NCBI GenBank assembly: GCA_902553675.1 | Contig: CACDLV010000003.1 | Span: 1-58,406, forward strand | From: an uncultured Pelagibacteraceae bacterium | Lineage (GTDB): Bacteria; Pseudomonadota; Alphaproteobacteria; Pelagibacterales; Pelagibacteraceae | Length of the DNA stretch: 58,406 nt | Direction of reading: 5' to 3' | Program-made: the position numbers and the translations under genes | Shown here: piece by piece, positions 43,495 through 52,563 of the stretch | Layout of the letters: the number at the start of each line of letters is the position of its first letter | Position numbering within the stretch: position 1 is the first letter of the stretch | Notes under the pieces: model-generated | Databases searched by the model: none | What the model was told of the DNA's origin: nothing | Seen by the model: the letters and a program-made list of their open reading frames with translations, nothing else

Positions 43495-44725
43495 TAAGGT
43501 TTTTCAGCATTTCAATAGATGATTTTATTCCATCTTCATGAAATCCGTAACCAAAATAACTCCCACAAAAAAGTAAATCTTTTTGATTTTGTATTTTAAC
43601 AAGCTCTGATTGAGCATCTAATGCTTTTTGATCATAATAAGGATGTGTAAATTTTACTTTTTTCAATATTTTTTTTTCATCAATTTTGAAGTAAGGATTT
43701 AGTGTTAAAAAAATATTTTCGTCACACTTTAAATTTTGTAATAAATTTAACCAGTATGTAATTGAATTTTTCTCTAAATTCTTATCATCTATTGAAGAAT
43801 TCCAGGAGGACCATGCTTTTTTGTTTTTAGGCATAGCCCGCTGATCTGTATGAATATAAGCTATATTTTCTTTGTAGCTAAAATTCGAGAGAATATTTTT
43901 CTCTTTATCAGTTGGATTTTCAATTAACTTTAAGGCTTCATCGGCATGTGTCGCCAAAACTACTTTTTCATAATCAAAAAATTCACTTTCTCCACCATAA
44001 TATAAATCTAATCCTGATGATTTCCTTTTTATTTTTGTAACTTTATAATTTTTGTAATGTTCACCGCTTATTTGAGAAAGTACTTTGCTTACATAAGTTC
44101 TGCTTCTATTAGTTACCGTGTACCACTGTGGTCTGTTTTTTAATTTAAACAAACCATGATTTTGAAAAAATCTAAGAAAAAAACTAATTGGCATTTTGCT
44201 CGCTTCATAAGGAGGCATAGACCAAATTGCAGATACCATTGGTATTATATGATAATCAACAAATGTTTTAGATAATTTATTGACTTTTAAATATTCACCT
44301 AGAGTAATTTTATCATTAGATATATTTGCTTGATCACTTTTTTTATAGAATTTAATTATGTCAAAAAACATTTTTAAAAACTCTATGTTTAATAAATTTG
44401 ATTTATTTGAGAAAATTCCACTTAATCCTTTTCCACAATATTCAAAATTTGTATTATCTACTGAAACTGAAAAAGACATATTGCTTTTTTCAATTTGAAT
44501 GTCATTTTCATTAAAAAAATTAATTAAATTTGGATAAGTTTGAAAATTAAAAACAATAAAACCAATGTCTACTGAAACTTTTTTTTCATCAAAAAATAAA
44601 TCTATTGTATGAGAATGTCCACCAAAATGGTCTTCTCTCTCAAAAAGATCTACCTGATGTTTTTTTGATAAATAATAAGCAGCACTTAATCCAGAAATTC
44701 CTGAACCAACAACAGCAATTTTCAT
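43487..44725 (-). CDS. COG2907 FAD/NAD(P)-binding amine-oxidase-like protein
   Basis: A 412-residue flavoprotein with the FAD motif VAVVGSGISGLSAAYYLSKK, an acidic LFEREDHFGGHSHT segment and DIGFIVFNFQTYPN, which matches the COG2907 group. LLFCGSYFGYGFHEDGIKSS is the late FAD contact. Members are thought to be lipid desaturases or oxidases working with DUF1365 and CFA-type methyltransferases. Its start lies only 6 bp after the gcvP stop, which places it in the glycine cleavage transcript. Confidence 0.85.
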   Translation of the reverse strand: MKIAVVGSGISGLSAAYYLSKKHQVDLFEREDHFGGHSHTIDLFFDEKKVSVDIGFIVFNFQTYPNLINFFNENDIQIEKSNMSFSVSVDNTNFEYCGKGLSGIFSNKSNLLNIEFLKMFFDIIKFYKKSDQANISNDKITLGEYLKVNKLSKTFVDYHIIPMVSAIWSMPPYEASKMPISFFLRFFQNHGLFKLKNRPQWYTVTNRSRTYVSKVLSQISGEHYKNYKVTKIKRKSSGLDLYYGGESEFFDYEKVVLATHADEALKLIENPTDKEKNILSNFSYKENIAYIHTDQRAMPKNKKAWSSWNSSIDDKNLEKNSITYWLNLLQNLKCDENIFLTLNPYFKIDEKKILKKVKFTHPYYDQKALDAQSELVKIQNQKDLLFCGSYFGYGFHEDGIKSSIEMLKNLNV

Positions 44726-44731
44726 TAATTA

Positions 44732-47602
44732 TTATGCTGCATCTTCTTTAAACTCATCCATACTTGGACAAGTACAAAAAATATTTTTATCTCCGTATAC
44801 ATTATCAACTCTTGCAACTGGAGGCCAAAATTTATTTGCTTTTAAGAATTTTGCTGGATACGCAGCTTGCTCTCTTGAATATTTATGATTCCATTCATCT
44901 GACGCTAATTCAATATCCGTATGAGGGGCATTTTTAATTGGATTATCAACTTTATCAAATTTTCCTGACTTGATCATATCTATTTCTGATTTAATATTAA
45001 TCAAAGTATCACAGAATCTTTCTAGTTCAGATAAGCTTTCACTTTCTGTTGGTTCAATCATCATTGTACCTGCTACTGGCCATGACATTGTTGGTGCATG
45101 AAAACCATAATCAATTAATCTTTTAGCTATATCTTCTTCAGTAATGCCTGTTTCACTTTTAATAGATCGTATATCGATTATACATTCATGAGCTACATTT
45201 CCATTTGAGCCTTTATAAAGAATTGGATAATGATCTTTAAGTCTATGAGCAATATAATTTGCATTTAATATTGCAACTTGCGTAGCTAATTTTAAACCTT
45301 CAGAACCCATCATTTTAATATACATCCAAGAAATTGATAAAATACTTGAGCTTCCCCAAGGTGCAGCTGAAACTGCTCCTATTCCTGTTGCAGGACCACA
45401 GTCTTTAACAACTGGATGATTAGGCAGATAAACTTGTAAATGTCTTTTGCATGCAATTGGTCCCATTCCAGGTCCTCCCCCACCATGTGGAATACAGAAT
45501 GTTTTGTGTAAGTTTATATGACATACATCTGGACCAAAATTTCCAGGCCTTGCTATACCAACAAGCGCGTTTAAATTTGCACCATCCATATAAACTTGAC
45601 CTCCATGTTTATGAATTAACTCACATATATCTGTAATTTTTTCCTCAAATACACCATGTGTAGACGGGTAAGTTACCATTAATGCTCCAAGATTTTCAGA
45701 ATGCATTTCTGCTTTTTTCTTTAGATCCTCAAAATCAACATTTCCTTCTTTGTCACAATCAACAACCACAACTTTCATTCCAACCATTTGTGCACTAGCA
45801 GGATTTGTGCCGTGTGCCGAGCTTGGTATTAAACATATATTTCTATTTTCCTCACCTCTATCTAAATGATACTTTCTAATAACCATTAATCCTGCATATT
45901 CTCCTTGAGCACCTGCGTTTGGTTGAAGTGAAACACCAGAAAAACCAGTAATAGATCTTAGCCAATTTTTAAGATCAGTGAATAAATCTCTATATCCTTC
46001 CATCTGCTCGATAGGCACAAAAGGATGAGGCTCTGCTAATTCTCTCCATGAAATAGGTATCATTTCCGCAGTAGCATTTAGTTTCATAGTACATGAACCG
46101 AGTGCAATCATAGTTCTATTAAGAGCTATATCTTTGTCTTCTAATTTTTTTAAATATCTAAGCATCTCAGTTTCTGAGTGATATGAATTAAAAACAGGAT
46201 GTTCTAAATATTTTGAAGTTCTTAATAAATTTTTTGGTAAATTAGGTAAACTTACTGTTGGGTCTTCTTTTTTAATCGACTCAGCTGCATTAAAAATTTT
46301 TAGTAATTGATTTACTCTATAAACATTTTTCTTTTCATCAAAAGAAACTGCCAACATTTCAGAATTTACTCTTCTAATGTTTACCTTTTGATCCAAAGCA
46401 TTTTTATAAATTTGATCAGTTTTATCTTTTGTTACAATTGTAACTGTATCAAAGAAATGATCTGAATAAATTTCATATCCAGATTGTTTCAATTTATCTG
46501 CAAAATTTTTAGCTAATTGAGAAACTCTCTCAGCAATAGTTTTTATTCCATCTGGCCCGTGGTAAATGGCATATGCTGCAGATACAATTGCTAATAAAGC
46601 TTGGGCAGTGCAAATATTACTTGTAGCTTTATCTCTTCTTATATGTTGTTCCCTAGTTTGTAATGATAATCTGTAAGCTTTGTTTCCATGTCTATCAACA
46701 GAGACCCCTACAATTCTTCCAGGCATAGATCTTTTATATTCATCTTTAGTTGCAAAGAAGGCTGCATGAGGTCCACCATAACCCATTGGAATTCCAAATC
46801 TTTGAGAACTTCCTACAGCAATATCTGCTCCTAGTTCTCTTGGTGTTTTTAACTTGGCAAGTGCTAATAAATCACAAGCTAAAATTGCTTTACCATTTTT
46901 TTTATGAATTTTACTTATTGCTTCACTAGGATCTTTTATATCTCCTAACGTTCCTGGATATTGCAATATACCACAAACTAAATCTTCTTTTAATTGATCT
47001 AATACTTTATCTTCATCGCCAACAAGCACTTTTAATCCCATAGGTTCCGCTCTTGTTTGAATTACATCTATTGTTTGTGGGTGACAATTTTCTGAGACAA
47101 AAACTAAATTATTATCTTTTTTATTTAATCTATGACTTAATCCCATCGCCTCTGCGGCTGCTGTTCCTTCATCTAATAAAGATGCATTTGCGATATCCAT
47201 TCCTGTAAAATCAACTATCATTTGTTGGAAATTAAGCAGCATTTCCAATCTTCCTTGAGCCACCTCGGGTTGATAAGGTGTATAAGAAGTGTACCAACCT
47301 GGATTTTCTAAAATATTTCTTAAAATTACATATGGAGTATAAGTGCCATAGTAACCCATCCCTATAAAGTTAGAGTAAATTTGATTTTTTTTGGAAATTA
47401 CTTTTAATTTTCTTAATGCTTCATATTCTGAATTTGATTCACCAATATTTAATTCATCTTTTAATTGGATCTTTTCTGGGACTGTACTTTTGATTAAATC
47501 ATCTAGTGATTTGTAATTAAGTTCTTTAAGCATTTTATTTTGATCTTCATCTGAAGGTCCAATGTGCCTTTTTAAAAAATCTTTTTGAGAATTATGTAAC
47601 AT
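44732..47602 (-). CDS. gcvP: Glycine dehydrogenase (decarboxylating), P-protein
   Basis: A 956-residue homodimeric-type P-protein that decarboxylates glycine and passes the aminomethyl group to the H-protein lipoate. The PLP lysine is Lys700 in NLHKTFCIPHGGGGPG. The N-terminus FLKRHIGPSDED, the YTPYQPEVAQGRLEML region and SSAHGTNPASA also fit. N- and C-terminal halves are both present, as expected for the single-chain form. Its start shares one base with the gcvH stop. Control is likely by the upstream glycine riboswitch. Confidence 0.97.
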   Translation of the reverse strand: MLHNSQKDFLKRHIGPSDEDQNKMLKELNYKSLDDLIKSTVPEKIQLKDELNIGESNSEYEALRKLKVISKKNQIYSNFIGMGYYGTYTPYVILRNILENPGWYTSYTPYQPEVAQGRLEMLLNFQQMIVDFTGMDIANASLLDEGTAAAEAMGLSHRLNKKDNNLVFVSENCHPQTIDVIQTRAEPMGLKVLVGDEDKVLDQLKEDLVCGILQYPGTLGDIKDPSEAISKIHKKNGKAILACDLLALAKLKTPRELGADIAVGSSQRFGIPMGYGGPHAAFFATKDEYKRSMPGRIVGVSVDRHGNKAYRLSLQTREQHIRRDKATSNICTAQALLAIVSAAYAIYHGPDGIKTIAERVSQLAKNFADKLKQSGYEIYSDHFFDTVTIVTKDKTDQIYKNALDQKVNIRRVNSEMLAVSFDEKKNVYRVNQLLKIFNAAESIKKEDPTVSLPNLPKNLLRTSKYLEHPVFNSYHSETEMLRYLKKLEDKDIALNRTMIALGSCTMKLNATAEMIPISWRELAEPHPFVPIEQMEGYRDLFTDLKNWLRSITGFSGVSLQPNAGAQGEYAGLMVIRKYHLDRGEENRNICLIPSSAHGTNPASAQMVGMKVVVVDCDKEGNVDFEDLKKKAEMHSENLGALMVTYPSTHGVFEEKITDICELIHKHGGQVYMDGANLNALVGIARPGNFGPDVCHINLHKTFCIPHGGGGPGMGPIACKRHLQVYLPNHPVVKDCGPATGIGAVSAAPWGSSSILSISWMYIKMMGSEGLKLATQVAILNANYIAHRLKDHYPILYKGSNGNVAHECIIDIRSIKSETGITEEDIAKRLIDYGFHAPTMSWPVAGTMMIEPTESESLSELERFCDTLINIKSEIDMIKSGKFDKVDNPIKNAPHTDIELASDEWNHKYSREQAAYPAKFLKANKFWPPVARVDNVYGDKNIFCTCPSMDEFKEDAA

Positions 47603-47982
47603 TAGCTAGCACTCTCCTTTGCAAATTTATCGTATTCTTCTTTGTTCATAAGACTATCCATTTCAGATTGATCTTTCATTTTGAGTTTAAAAAACCATGC
47701 TGAACCCTCAGGATCTTCATTAATTTTAGAAGGATCATCTACAATAGCTTGGTTTGTATCTACTACCTCACCACTAACTGGAGTATAAACATCACTGGCA
47801 GCTTTAGTAGACTCTACTACTCCTGCAGTACCATCTTTTTCAACATTAGATCCTTTTTCAGGAAGTTCTGCAAAAACTATGTCGCCAAGCATTTCTGTTG
47901 CATGTTTTGTAATTCCTATTGTGGCTACATCTCCCTCTAAAGTAATCCACTCATGTTCTTTTGAAAATTTTACTTCACTCAT
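47602..47982 (-). CDS. gcvH: Glycine cleavage system H-protein
   Basis: A 126-residue lipoyl carrier. The lipoyl lysine is Lys60 in [16 protein letters not shown]. The beginning [14 protein letters not shown] is the normal H-protein start. It carries the aminomethyl intermediate between the P- and T-proteins. It lies between gcvT and gcvP, sharing one base at each junction (stop/start overlaps), so the three are translationally linked. Confidence 0.97.
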   Translation of the reverse strand: MSEVKFSKEHEWITLEGDVATIGITKHATEMLGDIVFAELPEKGSNVEKDGTAGVVESTKAASDVYTPVSGEVVDTNQAIVDDPSKINEDPEGSAWFFKLKMKDQSEMDSLMNKEEYDKFAKESAS

Positions 47983-49085
47983 TAATTTACTCCTTTCACA
48001 TAATTTTTTTTATAAAATGGTAATGCACAAACATTTGCTGGGTGTTTTTTCCCTCTTACTTCAAGCAAAATTTTAGTATCAACTTTTGAAAACTTTTTGT
48101 CAACATAACCCATCGCTATAGGACCATTTACACTTGGTCCAAACGTGCCACTAGTTATCTCACCAATTTGTGTATCTTGATCGTCAAATATTTTAGTTTT
48201 TTCTCTAGCAATTAATCTGCCTTCAGGTTTAATCCCTACTCTTATTTGATTTGCTCCATTTTGCATTTGGCTCATAATTTTTTTTGATCCAATAAAACCC
48301 CCATTTGATAATCTAGATTTTGAGATTGCCCATCTAAGGTTTGCCTCAACTGGTGTTTTATTAATATCTAATTCGTGACCATATAAACATAATCCGGCTT
48401 CTAATCTCAAGGTATCTCTTGCCCCAAGTCCTATAAGTTGTGCTCCCTTTTCTATTAAATTTTCAACGAATTTTTCAGCTTTATAGTTAGAAATTGAAAT
48501 TTCAAATCCATCTTCCCCTGTATAACCTGATCTTGTGACAAATAATTTTTGATTATCAGAATCGAACCAATTTCCTGTCATAAAATTTAGTTGATCAACC
48601 CCATTTATAATCGAGTTTAAAATTTCAACAGACTCGGGTCCTTGAATTGCTATCAAAGATCTATTGTTATCTAAATTCATTTTAAATTTTGAACCTATTA
48701 AATTATATAAAATCTCAAAATCTTTATCTTTGCATGCAGCATTTAAGATAATTAAATACCCTTCCTCTATTTTAGTGATGATTAAATCATCATAAATTCC
48801 CGCATCCTCATTCATTAAAAAACTATACTTAGAGCAGTTTTTTTTTAGATTTTTTAAATCTAATGGAAAAATTTTTTCTAATTCTTCTGTTAAGGTTTCA
48901 TCGCCATAAATGAATAGCTGGCCCATATGAGATACGTCAAATATTCCAGAATGTGATCTTGTGAATTTATGTTCTTCAATAATACCTTTGCTATACTGAA
49001 TGGGCATTTCATAACCAGCGAATTCAACAAACTTTGCGTTGTTACTTTGATGAAGTTTATTTAGCGATGTTTTTTTTATTTCCAT
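47982..49085 (-). CDS. gcvT: Aminomethyltransferase, T-protein of glycine cleavage
   Basis: A 367-residue folate enzyme that moves the C1 unit from the H-protein to tetrahydrofolate, releasing ammonia. Signs are [41 protein letters not shown] and [15 protein letters not shown]. It is first in the gcv run. The start ATG at 49085-49083 lies about 10 bases after the end of the tandem glycine riboswitch and is itself part of a 12-base sequence complementary to the riboswitch linker. Confidence 0.96.
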   Translation of the reverse strand: MEIKKTSLNKLHQSNNAKFVEFAGYEMPIQYSKGIIEEHKFTRSHSGIFDVSHMGQLFIYGDETLTEELEKIFPLDLKNLKKNCSKYSFLMNEDAGIYDDLIITKIEEGYLIILNAACKDKDFEILYNLIGSKFKMNLDNNRSLIAIQGPESVEILNSIINGVDQLNFMTGNWFDSDNQKLFVTRSGYTGEDGFEISISNYKAEKFVENLIEKGAQLIGLGARDTLRLEAGLCLYGHELDINKTPVEANLRWAISKSRLSNGGFIGSKKIMSQMQNGANQIRVGIKPEGRLIAREKTKIFDDQDTQIGEITSGTFGPSVNGPIAMGYVDKKFSKVDTKILLEVRGKKHPANVCALPFYKKNYVKGVN

Positions 49086-49094
49086 ATTAACTCT
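49083..49094 (-). promoter_or_regulatory. Start-codon segment complementary to riboswitch linker (49159-49170)
   Basis: On the transcript this is AGAGUUAAUAUG, ending in the gcvT start codon. The linker between the two aptamers reads CAUAUUAACUCU, its exact reverse complement over 12 bases. Pairing would bury the weak AGAG ribosome site and the AUG. Four linker bases (CUCU) are also needed for the P1 stem of aptamer 2, so ligand-stabilised P1 would compete with this helix. Confidence 0.75.
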
Positions 49095-49240
49095 TCTGTG
49101 CCCCCTCTGTCTTGGTGCCTGAGAGATTTGCTCCTTCGGCGAGAATAATTCTCTTTCCAGAGTTAATATGTACGGTCCTTTTGCCTGAGAGTTTCCGGGG
49201 TGGTTGCTCCTTCGGCGCTACAAAAGTAGTCTCTCCCGTA
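49095..49240 (-). ncRNA. Tandem glycine riboswitch
   Basis: Read on the minus strand, two aptamers lie in series, each with the hallmark pair GCCGAAGGAGCAA and CUCUCAGGCA. Aptamer 1 runs about 49240-49171, closed by UACGG with CCGUA. Aptamer 2 runs about 49162-49105, closed by CUCUG with CAGAG. A linker of eight bases joins them. Glycine riboswitches in this position are known to switch on glycine cleavage genes in many bacteria, and have been reported in SAR11. No intrinsic terminator lies between aptamer 2 and gcvT, so control is probably at translation. Confidence 0.96.
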
Positions 49241-49246
49241 TATAAA

Positions 49247-49276
49247 TTTATAGCACATTTAAAATGTTTATGTGAA
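49247..49276 (-). promoter_or_regulatory. Candidate gcv promoter
   Basis: On the minus strand TTCACA (complement of 49271-49276) and TATAAA (complement of 49247-49252) are spaced 18 bp apart. Transcription would start near 49240, right at the first base of aptamer 1. The -35 box lies 3 bp after the stop of the upstream EamA gene. Position and spacing make this a good candidate. Confidence 0.6.
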
Positions 49277-49278
49277 AT

Positions 49279-50151
49279 TTATTTAGCTACCTTTTTGACA
49301 AGTAATGGAGACAAAAACTGTATAACTACCGCTGTTATAACTACCGCTCCACCAAAAAGCACTGTAAGTGGGGGGTTTTCGTTTGCAAACATCCATGCCC
49401 ACAAAGGTCCTAAGACAGCTTCAGTTAACATAATTATTCCAACAAATGCTGACGGAGTTGATCTTGCTCCAATAGTTATAAGTATGAATCCAAGTCCAAC
49501 TTGAAAAAATCCTGCAATAAAACCTAAAAAAATATCATTTGTTGAAACAAAAATACTTGGTGACATGAACAAACCTATTAGTGTTGCAAAAATTCCAGCA
49601 ACCAATTGTAAAGGTATCATGTCGACTTTTGGATATTTTCTGACAATTAAAATTAAGATCGCAAATGATATGGGCATAATAAATGCAACTAAGTTTCCAG
49701 TCATTTGACCTGGTGTTAGTGAACTTCCCAACATTAAAATGATACCAGCTACTGCTGTAATAATGCAAGTTAATGTAATTTTTGAAATTTTTTCTTTTAA
49801 AAATACGTAACCAAAAATTGCTAAAAACAAAGCTTGAGTTTGAATTATAAAGTTTGCATTAGCTACTGTTGTTTCGTACATAGCAAATACATAGCTAGCA
49901 AATCCAATGGATAAAATTATACCTCCAAATAAACCTGGAATTCCTGACTTATAAAGGGCACTAAAAATATTTCCTTTGTAAGTAAATATTAAAAAAATTG
50001 TAATTACTCCAATAAAGAAAAGTGATCTCCAAAATAATATTTGCCAAAGTGTAGATCCCTCGAAAGACTTAACGATTAAACCTCCAAAACTTAGTGCACA
50101 AGCTCCAAAAAAAACCAAAAAAGGTCCAGGTATTTTTGATAAAAAATTCAT
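49279..50151 (-). CDS. EamA/DMT family transporter of the 5-oxoprolinase operon
   Basis: A 290-residue membrane protein with ten hydrophobic segments in two EamA repeats. FLKEKISKITLTCIITAVAGI ends the first half and IMLTEAVLGPLWAWMFANE opens the end of the second. It follows pxpC with a 1-bp overlap, so it likely shares the pxpBC transcript and may carry 5-oxoproline, glutamate or a peptide. The gcv riboswitch begins 38 bp downstream on the same strand, so read-through into gcv is possible. Confidence 0.85.
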   Translation of the reverse strand: MNFLSKIPGPFLVFFGACALSFGGLIVKSFEGSTLWQILFWRSLFFIGVITIFLIFTYKGNIFSALYKSGIPGLFGGIILSIGFASYVFAMYETTVANANFIIQTQALFLAIFGYVFLKEKISKITLTCIITAVAGIILMLGSSLTPGQMTGNLVAFIMPISFAILILIVRKYPKVDMIPLQLVAGIFATLIGLFMSPSIFVSTNDIFLGFIAGFFQVGLGFILITIGARSTPSAFVGIIMLTEAVLGPLWAWMFANENPPLTVLFGGAVVITAVVIQFLSPLLVKKVAK

Positions 50152-51095
50152 TAAATTTGTGATAGTAAATTTTGAGTTTCCATTTCATATAACTTAAATA
50201 AAGTCTCTGCATCAGATAAATTAATCTCTTTAAATTTTATTTTTGATCCTGGTGTCATTTGTACTAATCGATCATAATCTGCACTAGCCACAACTCCGAT
50301 TTTTGGATAGCCACCAACAGTTCCATGATCTGAGAGCATTATTATTGGATTGCCATCAGCAGGTACCTGAATGACACCTTTGATTAATCCCTCTGATTTA
50401 ATATTGGTATTAACGATATTCCCTATTTTAGGACCCTCAAGCCTCATACCCATTCTATCTGAAAGTTTTGACACAATAAATTCTTTTTCATAAAATATTT
50501 GTTTTCCTTTCTCTGAAAAATAATCAAAATTTGTCCCCCTCATTACCCTAATATTTTCTATTTTGGTATTTATGTAATTAATTTTTTTTATATCTTTATT
50601 TGAATTTATTTTTTTAAGATTAATTCTCTGACCTTCATCTAATTTTTTTCCATCATTGGATCCAATATTTGCTTTCGTATTTATAGAACAACTATTCCAT
50701 TGAGACTTTAAATCTAGTTCTCCACCTAATGCTAAATATCCATAAACTGATTTATTTGTAGAAACGATATTTATCTCATCTCCATTTTCAATTTGATAAC
50801 TTTGATAGCAATTACCCTCTATTTCATTATTTTTTTTTTTAATTGAAAAAATTACATCTCCAGTAACAGCAAAATTAATTCTTTCTCCTGAATACTTTAT
50901 ATGAGGACCTTGATATGCAAACTCTATAACTGCTATGTCTAATTTATTATTAACAAGCTTATTAGCTATAAGATAATTTCTATTATCCATAGCACCACTA
51001 AATGGGATGCCAATATGATATAGATGATCCCTGCCTTTGTCTTGAAAGGTAGTATTAATTCCAGGTCTAATTATATCTAAATAATTATTACTCAT
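50151..51095 (-). CDS. pxpC: 5-oxoprolinase subunit C (KipA/biotin-dependent carboxylase-like)
   Basis: A 314-residue protein of the PxpC/KipA family. It starts with LDIIRPGINTTFQDKGR and continues HIGIPFSGAMDNRNYLIANKLV, the family core; LGGELD and SDRMGMRLEGP follow, then IQVPADGNPIIMLSDHGTVGGYPKIG. With PxpA and PxpB it makes the ATP-dependent prokaryotic 5-oxoprolinase, converting 5-oxoproline to glutamate. It overlaps pxpB by 8 bp. Confidence 0.92.
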   Translation of the reverse strand: MSNNYLDIIRPGINTTFQDKGRDHLYHIGIPFSGAMDNRNYLIANKLVNNKLDIAVIEFAYQGPHIKYSGERINFAVTGDVIFSIKKKNNEIEGNCYQSYQIENGDEINIVSTNKSVYGYLALGGELDLKSQWNSCSINTKANIGSNDGKKLDEGQRINLKKINSNKDIKKINYINTKIENIRVMRGTNFDYFSEKGKQIFYEKEFIVSKLSDRMGMRLEGPKIGNIVNTNIKSEGLIKGVIQVPADGNPIIMLSDHGTVGGYPKIGVVASADYDRLVQMTPGSKIKFKEINLSDAETLFKLYEMETQNLLSQI

Positions 51096-51762
51096 TAAGA
51101 TTTTTATACTGATCTAAAGTAATTTCTTTGAAAATTACTGTATCTCCTGGGTTAATTAGATTTGGTTTATCCTCTTTTGAACTATCAAAGACATCCAAAG
51201 GTGTGTTTCCTAAGACATTCCATCCACCTGGACTTTCAAATGTATAAATATTTGCAAATTGCTCGGTTAAAGCAACAGAACCTTTAGGAACTTTTACTCT
51301 TGGAGTTTCTAAACGTTGCGCTCGCATATTCTCATCTAAGTCACCAAGAAATGGCATGCCAGCAATAAAACCTGTCATGTAACAGAAATATTCTTTGTTT
51401 AAAAAATTCTCTAAAATTTTTTCTCTACTCAATTTTAAAATTTCTTCCAATCTTTTAATATCTAATGAGAAATTTTCATGACAACAAACAGGTATTTCTA
51501 ATTTTTTAGAATCTATATCTTGTGATTCCTTAGCATCAATATTTTCAACATAATTTTTAACTTCTTTAAAGTTTGTTTTTTTTAGATCATAGGAAATAAT
51601 TAATTTGTTATATGAAGGTGTTAAATTATTTATCCCTTTAAATTTTTTTTCTTTAATAGTTTTAAAATATTTTATTACTTGTGAATTAATTGATTTATTA
51701 ACTTCATTACCAAAATCACAGTACAAAGCTGCGTCACCAAGATTTGATATATTTTTTATCAT
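51088..51762 (-). CDS. pxpB: 5-oxoprolinase subunit B (KipI-like)
   Basis: A 224-residue protein matching PxpB/KipI, the partner of PxpC. Signs are LGDAALYCDFG at the start, IPVCCHENFSLDIKRLEEI, YFCYMTGFIAGMPFLGDLDE and TYESPGGWNVLGNTPLD, read here as IYTFESPGGWNVLGNTPL. It is the first gene of the leftward operon pxpB-pxpC-EamA and diverges from pxpA, leaving only about 27 bp for both promoters. Confidence 0.92.
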   Translation of the reverse strand: MIKNISNLGDAALYCDFGNEVNKSINSQVIKYFKTIKEKKFKGINNLTPSYNKLIISYDLKKTNFKEVKNYVENIDAKESQDIDSKKLEIPVCCHENFSLDIKRLEEILKLSREKILENFLNKEYFCYMTGFIAGMPFLGDLDENMRAQRLETPRVKVPKGSVALTEQFANIYTFESPGGWNVLGNTPLDVFDSSKEDKPNLINPGDTVIFKEITLDQYKNLNE

Positions 51763-51789
51763 GACATGTTATACTTAACATTAGAGACT

Positions 51790-52563
51790 ATGGAAATTAA
51801 TATAAATTGCGATTTAGGTGAAAAATCAAAACATCATTCAAATAAGTATGATCCAGATTTACTAGAAATAGTTAATTCTGCAAATGTCGCATGTGGTTAT
51901 CATGCAGGTGATGACGAATCCATGAGTCAAGTAGTACAAATTTCAAAAAAAAATGGTGTTAGTATTGGAGCACACCCTTCATTTAATGATCCTGATAATT
52001 TTGGAAGACAAAGAATGAATCTTCCACCTACCGAGGTAAGAAAATTGATTATTGATCAATATGAAATTCTTCAAAAAATTGCTCAAGATCATGGAGAAAA
52101 TGTTACTCATATAAAACCACACGGTGCATTAAACAATATGGCTTGTGAGGATATAGATTTAGCTACTACTTTAGCAAAAGCTATAAATGAAATTAATAAA
52201 GATTTAATTTATTTGGTTCCTACTGGATCTAAAATGGAAGAAGCAGCGAAAAAACTAAACATGCAGATAGCTTGTGAAATTTTCGCTGATAGAAACTATG
52301 AGGATGATGGTAATTTGGTTTCTAGGAAAAAACCACACGCTCTTATAACTGATCCAGAAGAAGCAAAAAAACACGTATTGAGTATGGTTAAAAATCAGTC
52401 ACTTAATTGTCACAGTGGAAAGCAGATACCTTGCGAAATAGACTCTGTGTGCATACATGGAGATAATGAAAGTTCATTATCTACTGCAAAATCAATTAAA
52501 GAAAATCTAATAGAAAATGGACTGCAATTAAAACCACTTAACCAAATGAAAAAATTTATATGA
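51790..52563 (+). CDS. pxpA: 5-oxoprolinase subunit A (LamB/YcsF family)
   Basis: The LamB/YcsF protein opens with INCDLGEKSK. An in-frame ATG at 51766 would add eight residues, but the ATG at 51790 gives MEININCDLGE, the usual family N-terminus, so that start is chosen (257 residues). ANVACGYHAGDD, GAHPSFNDPDNFGR and HIKPHGALNN are strong marks. PxpA with PxpBC cleaves 5-oxoproline to glutamate using ATP. It is divergent from pxpB and overlaps the following TPR gene by 4 bp. Confidence 0.93.
   Translation: MEININCDLGEKSKHHSNKYDPDLLEIVNSANVACGYHAGDDESMSQVVQISKKNGVSIGAHPSFNDPDNFGRQRMNLPPTEVRKLIIDQYEILQKIAQDHGENVTHIKPHGALNNMACEDIDLATTLAKAINEINKDLIYLVPTGSKMEEAAKKLNMQIACEIFADRNYEDDGNLVSRKKPHALITDPEEAKKHVLSMVKNQSLNCHSGKQIPCEIDSVCIHGDNESSLSTAKSIKENLIENGLQLKPLNQMKKFI

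Noticed and set aside
49112..49504. Open frame of 130 codons on the plus strand across the riboswitch and EamA 3' end
   Set aside because: Its first part is the antisense of the highly structured riboswitch and the remainder is antisense to EamA coding sequence.
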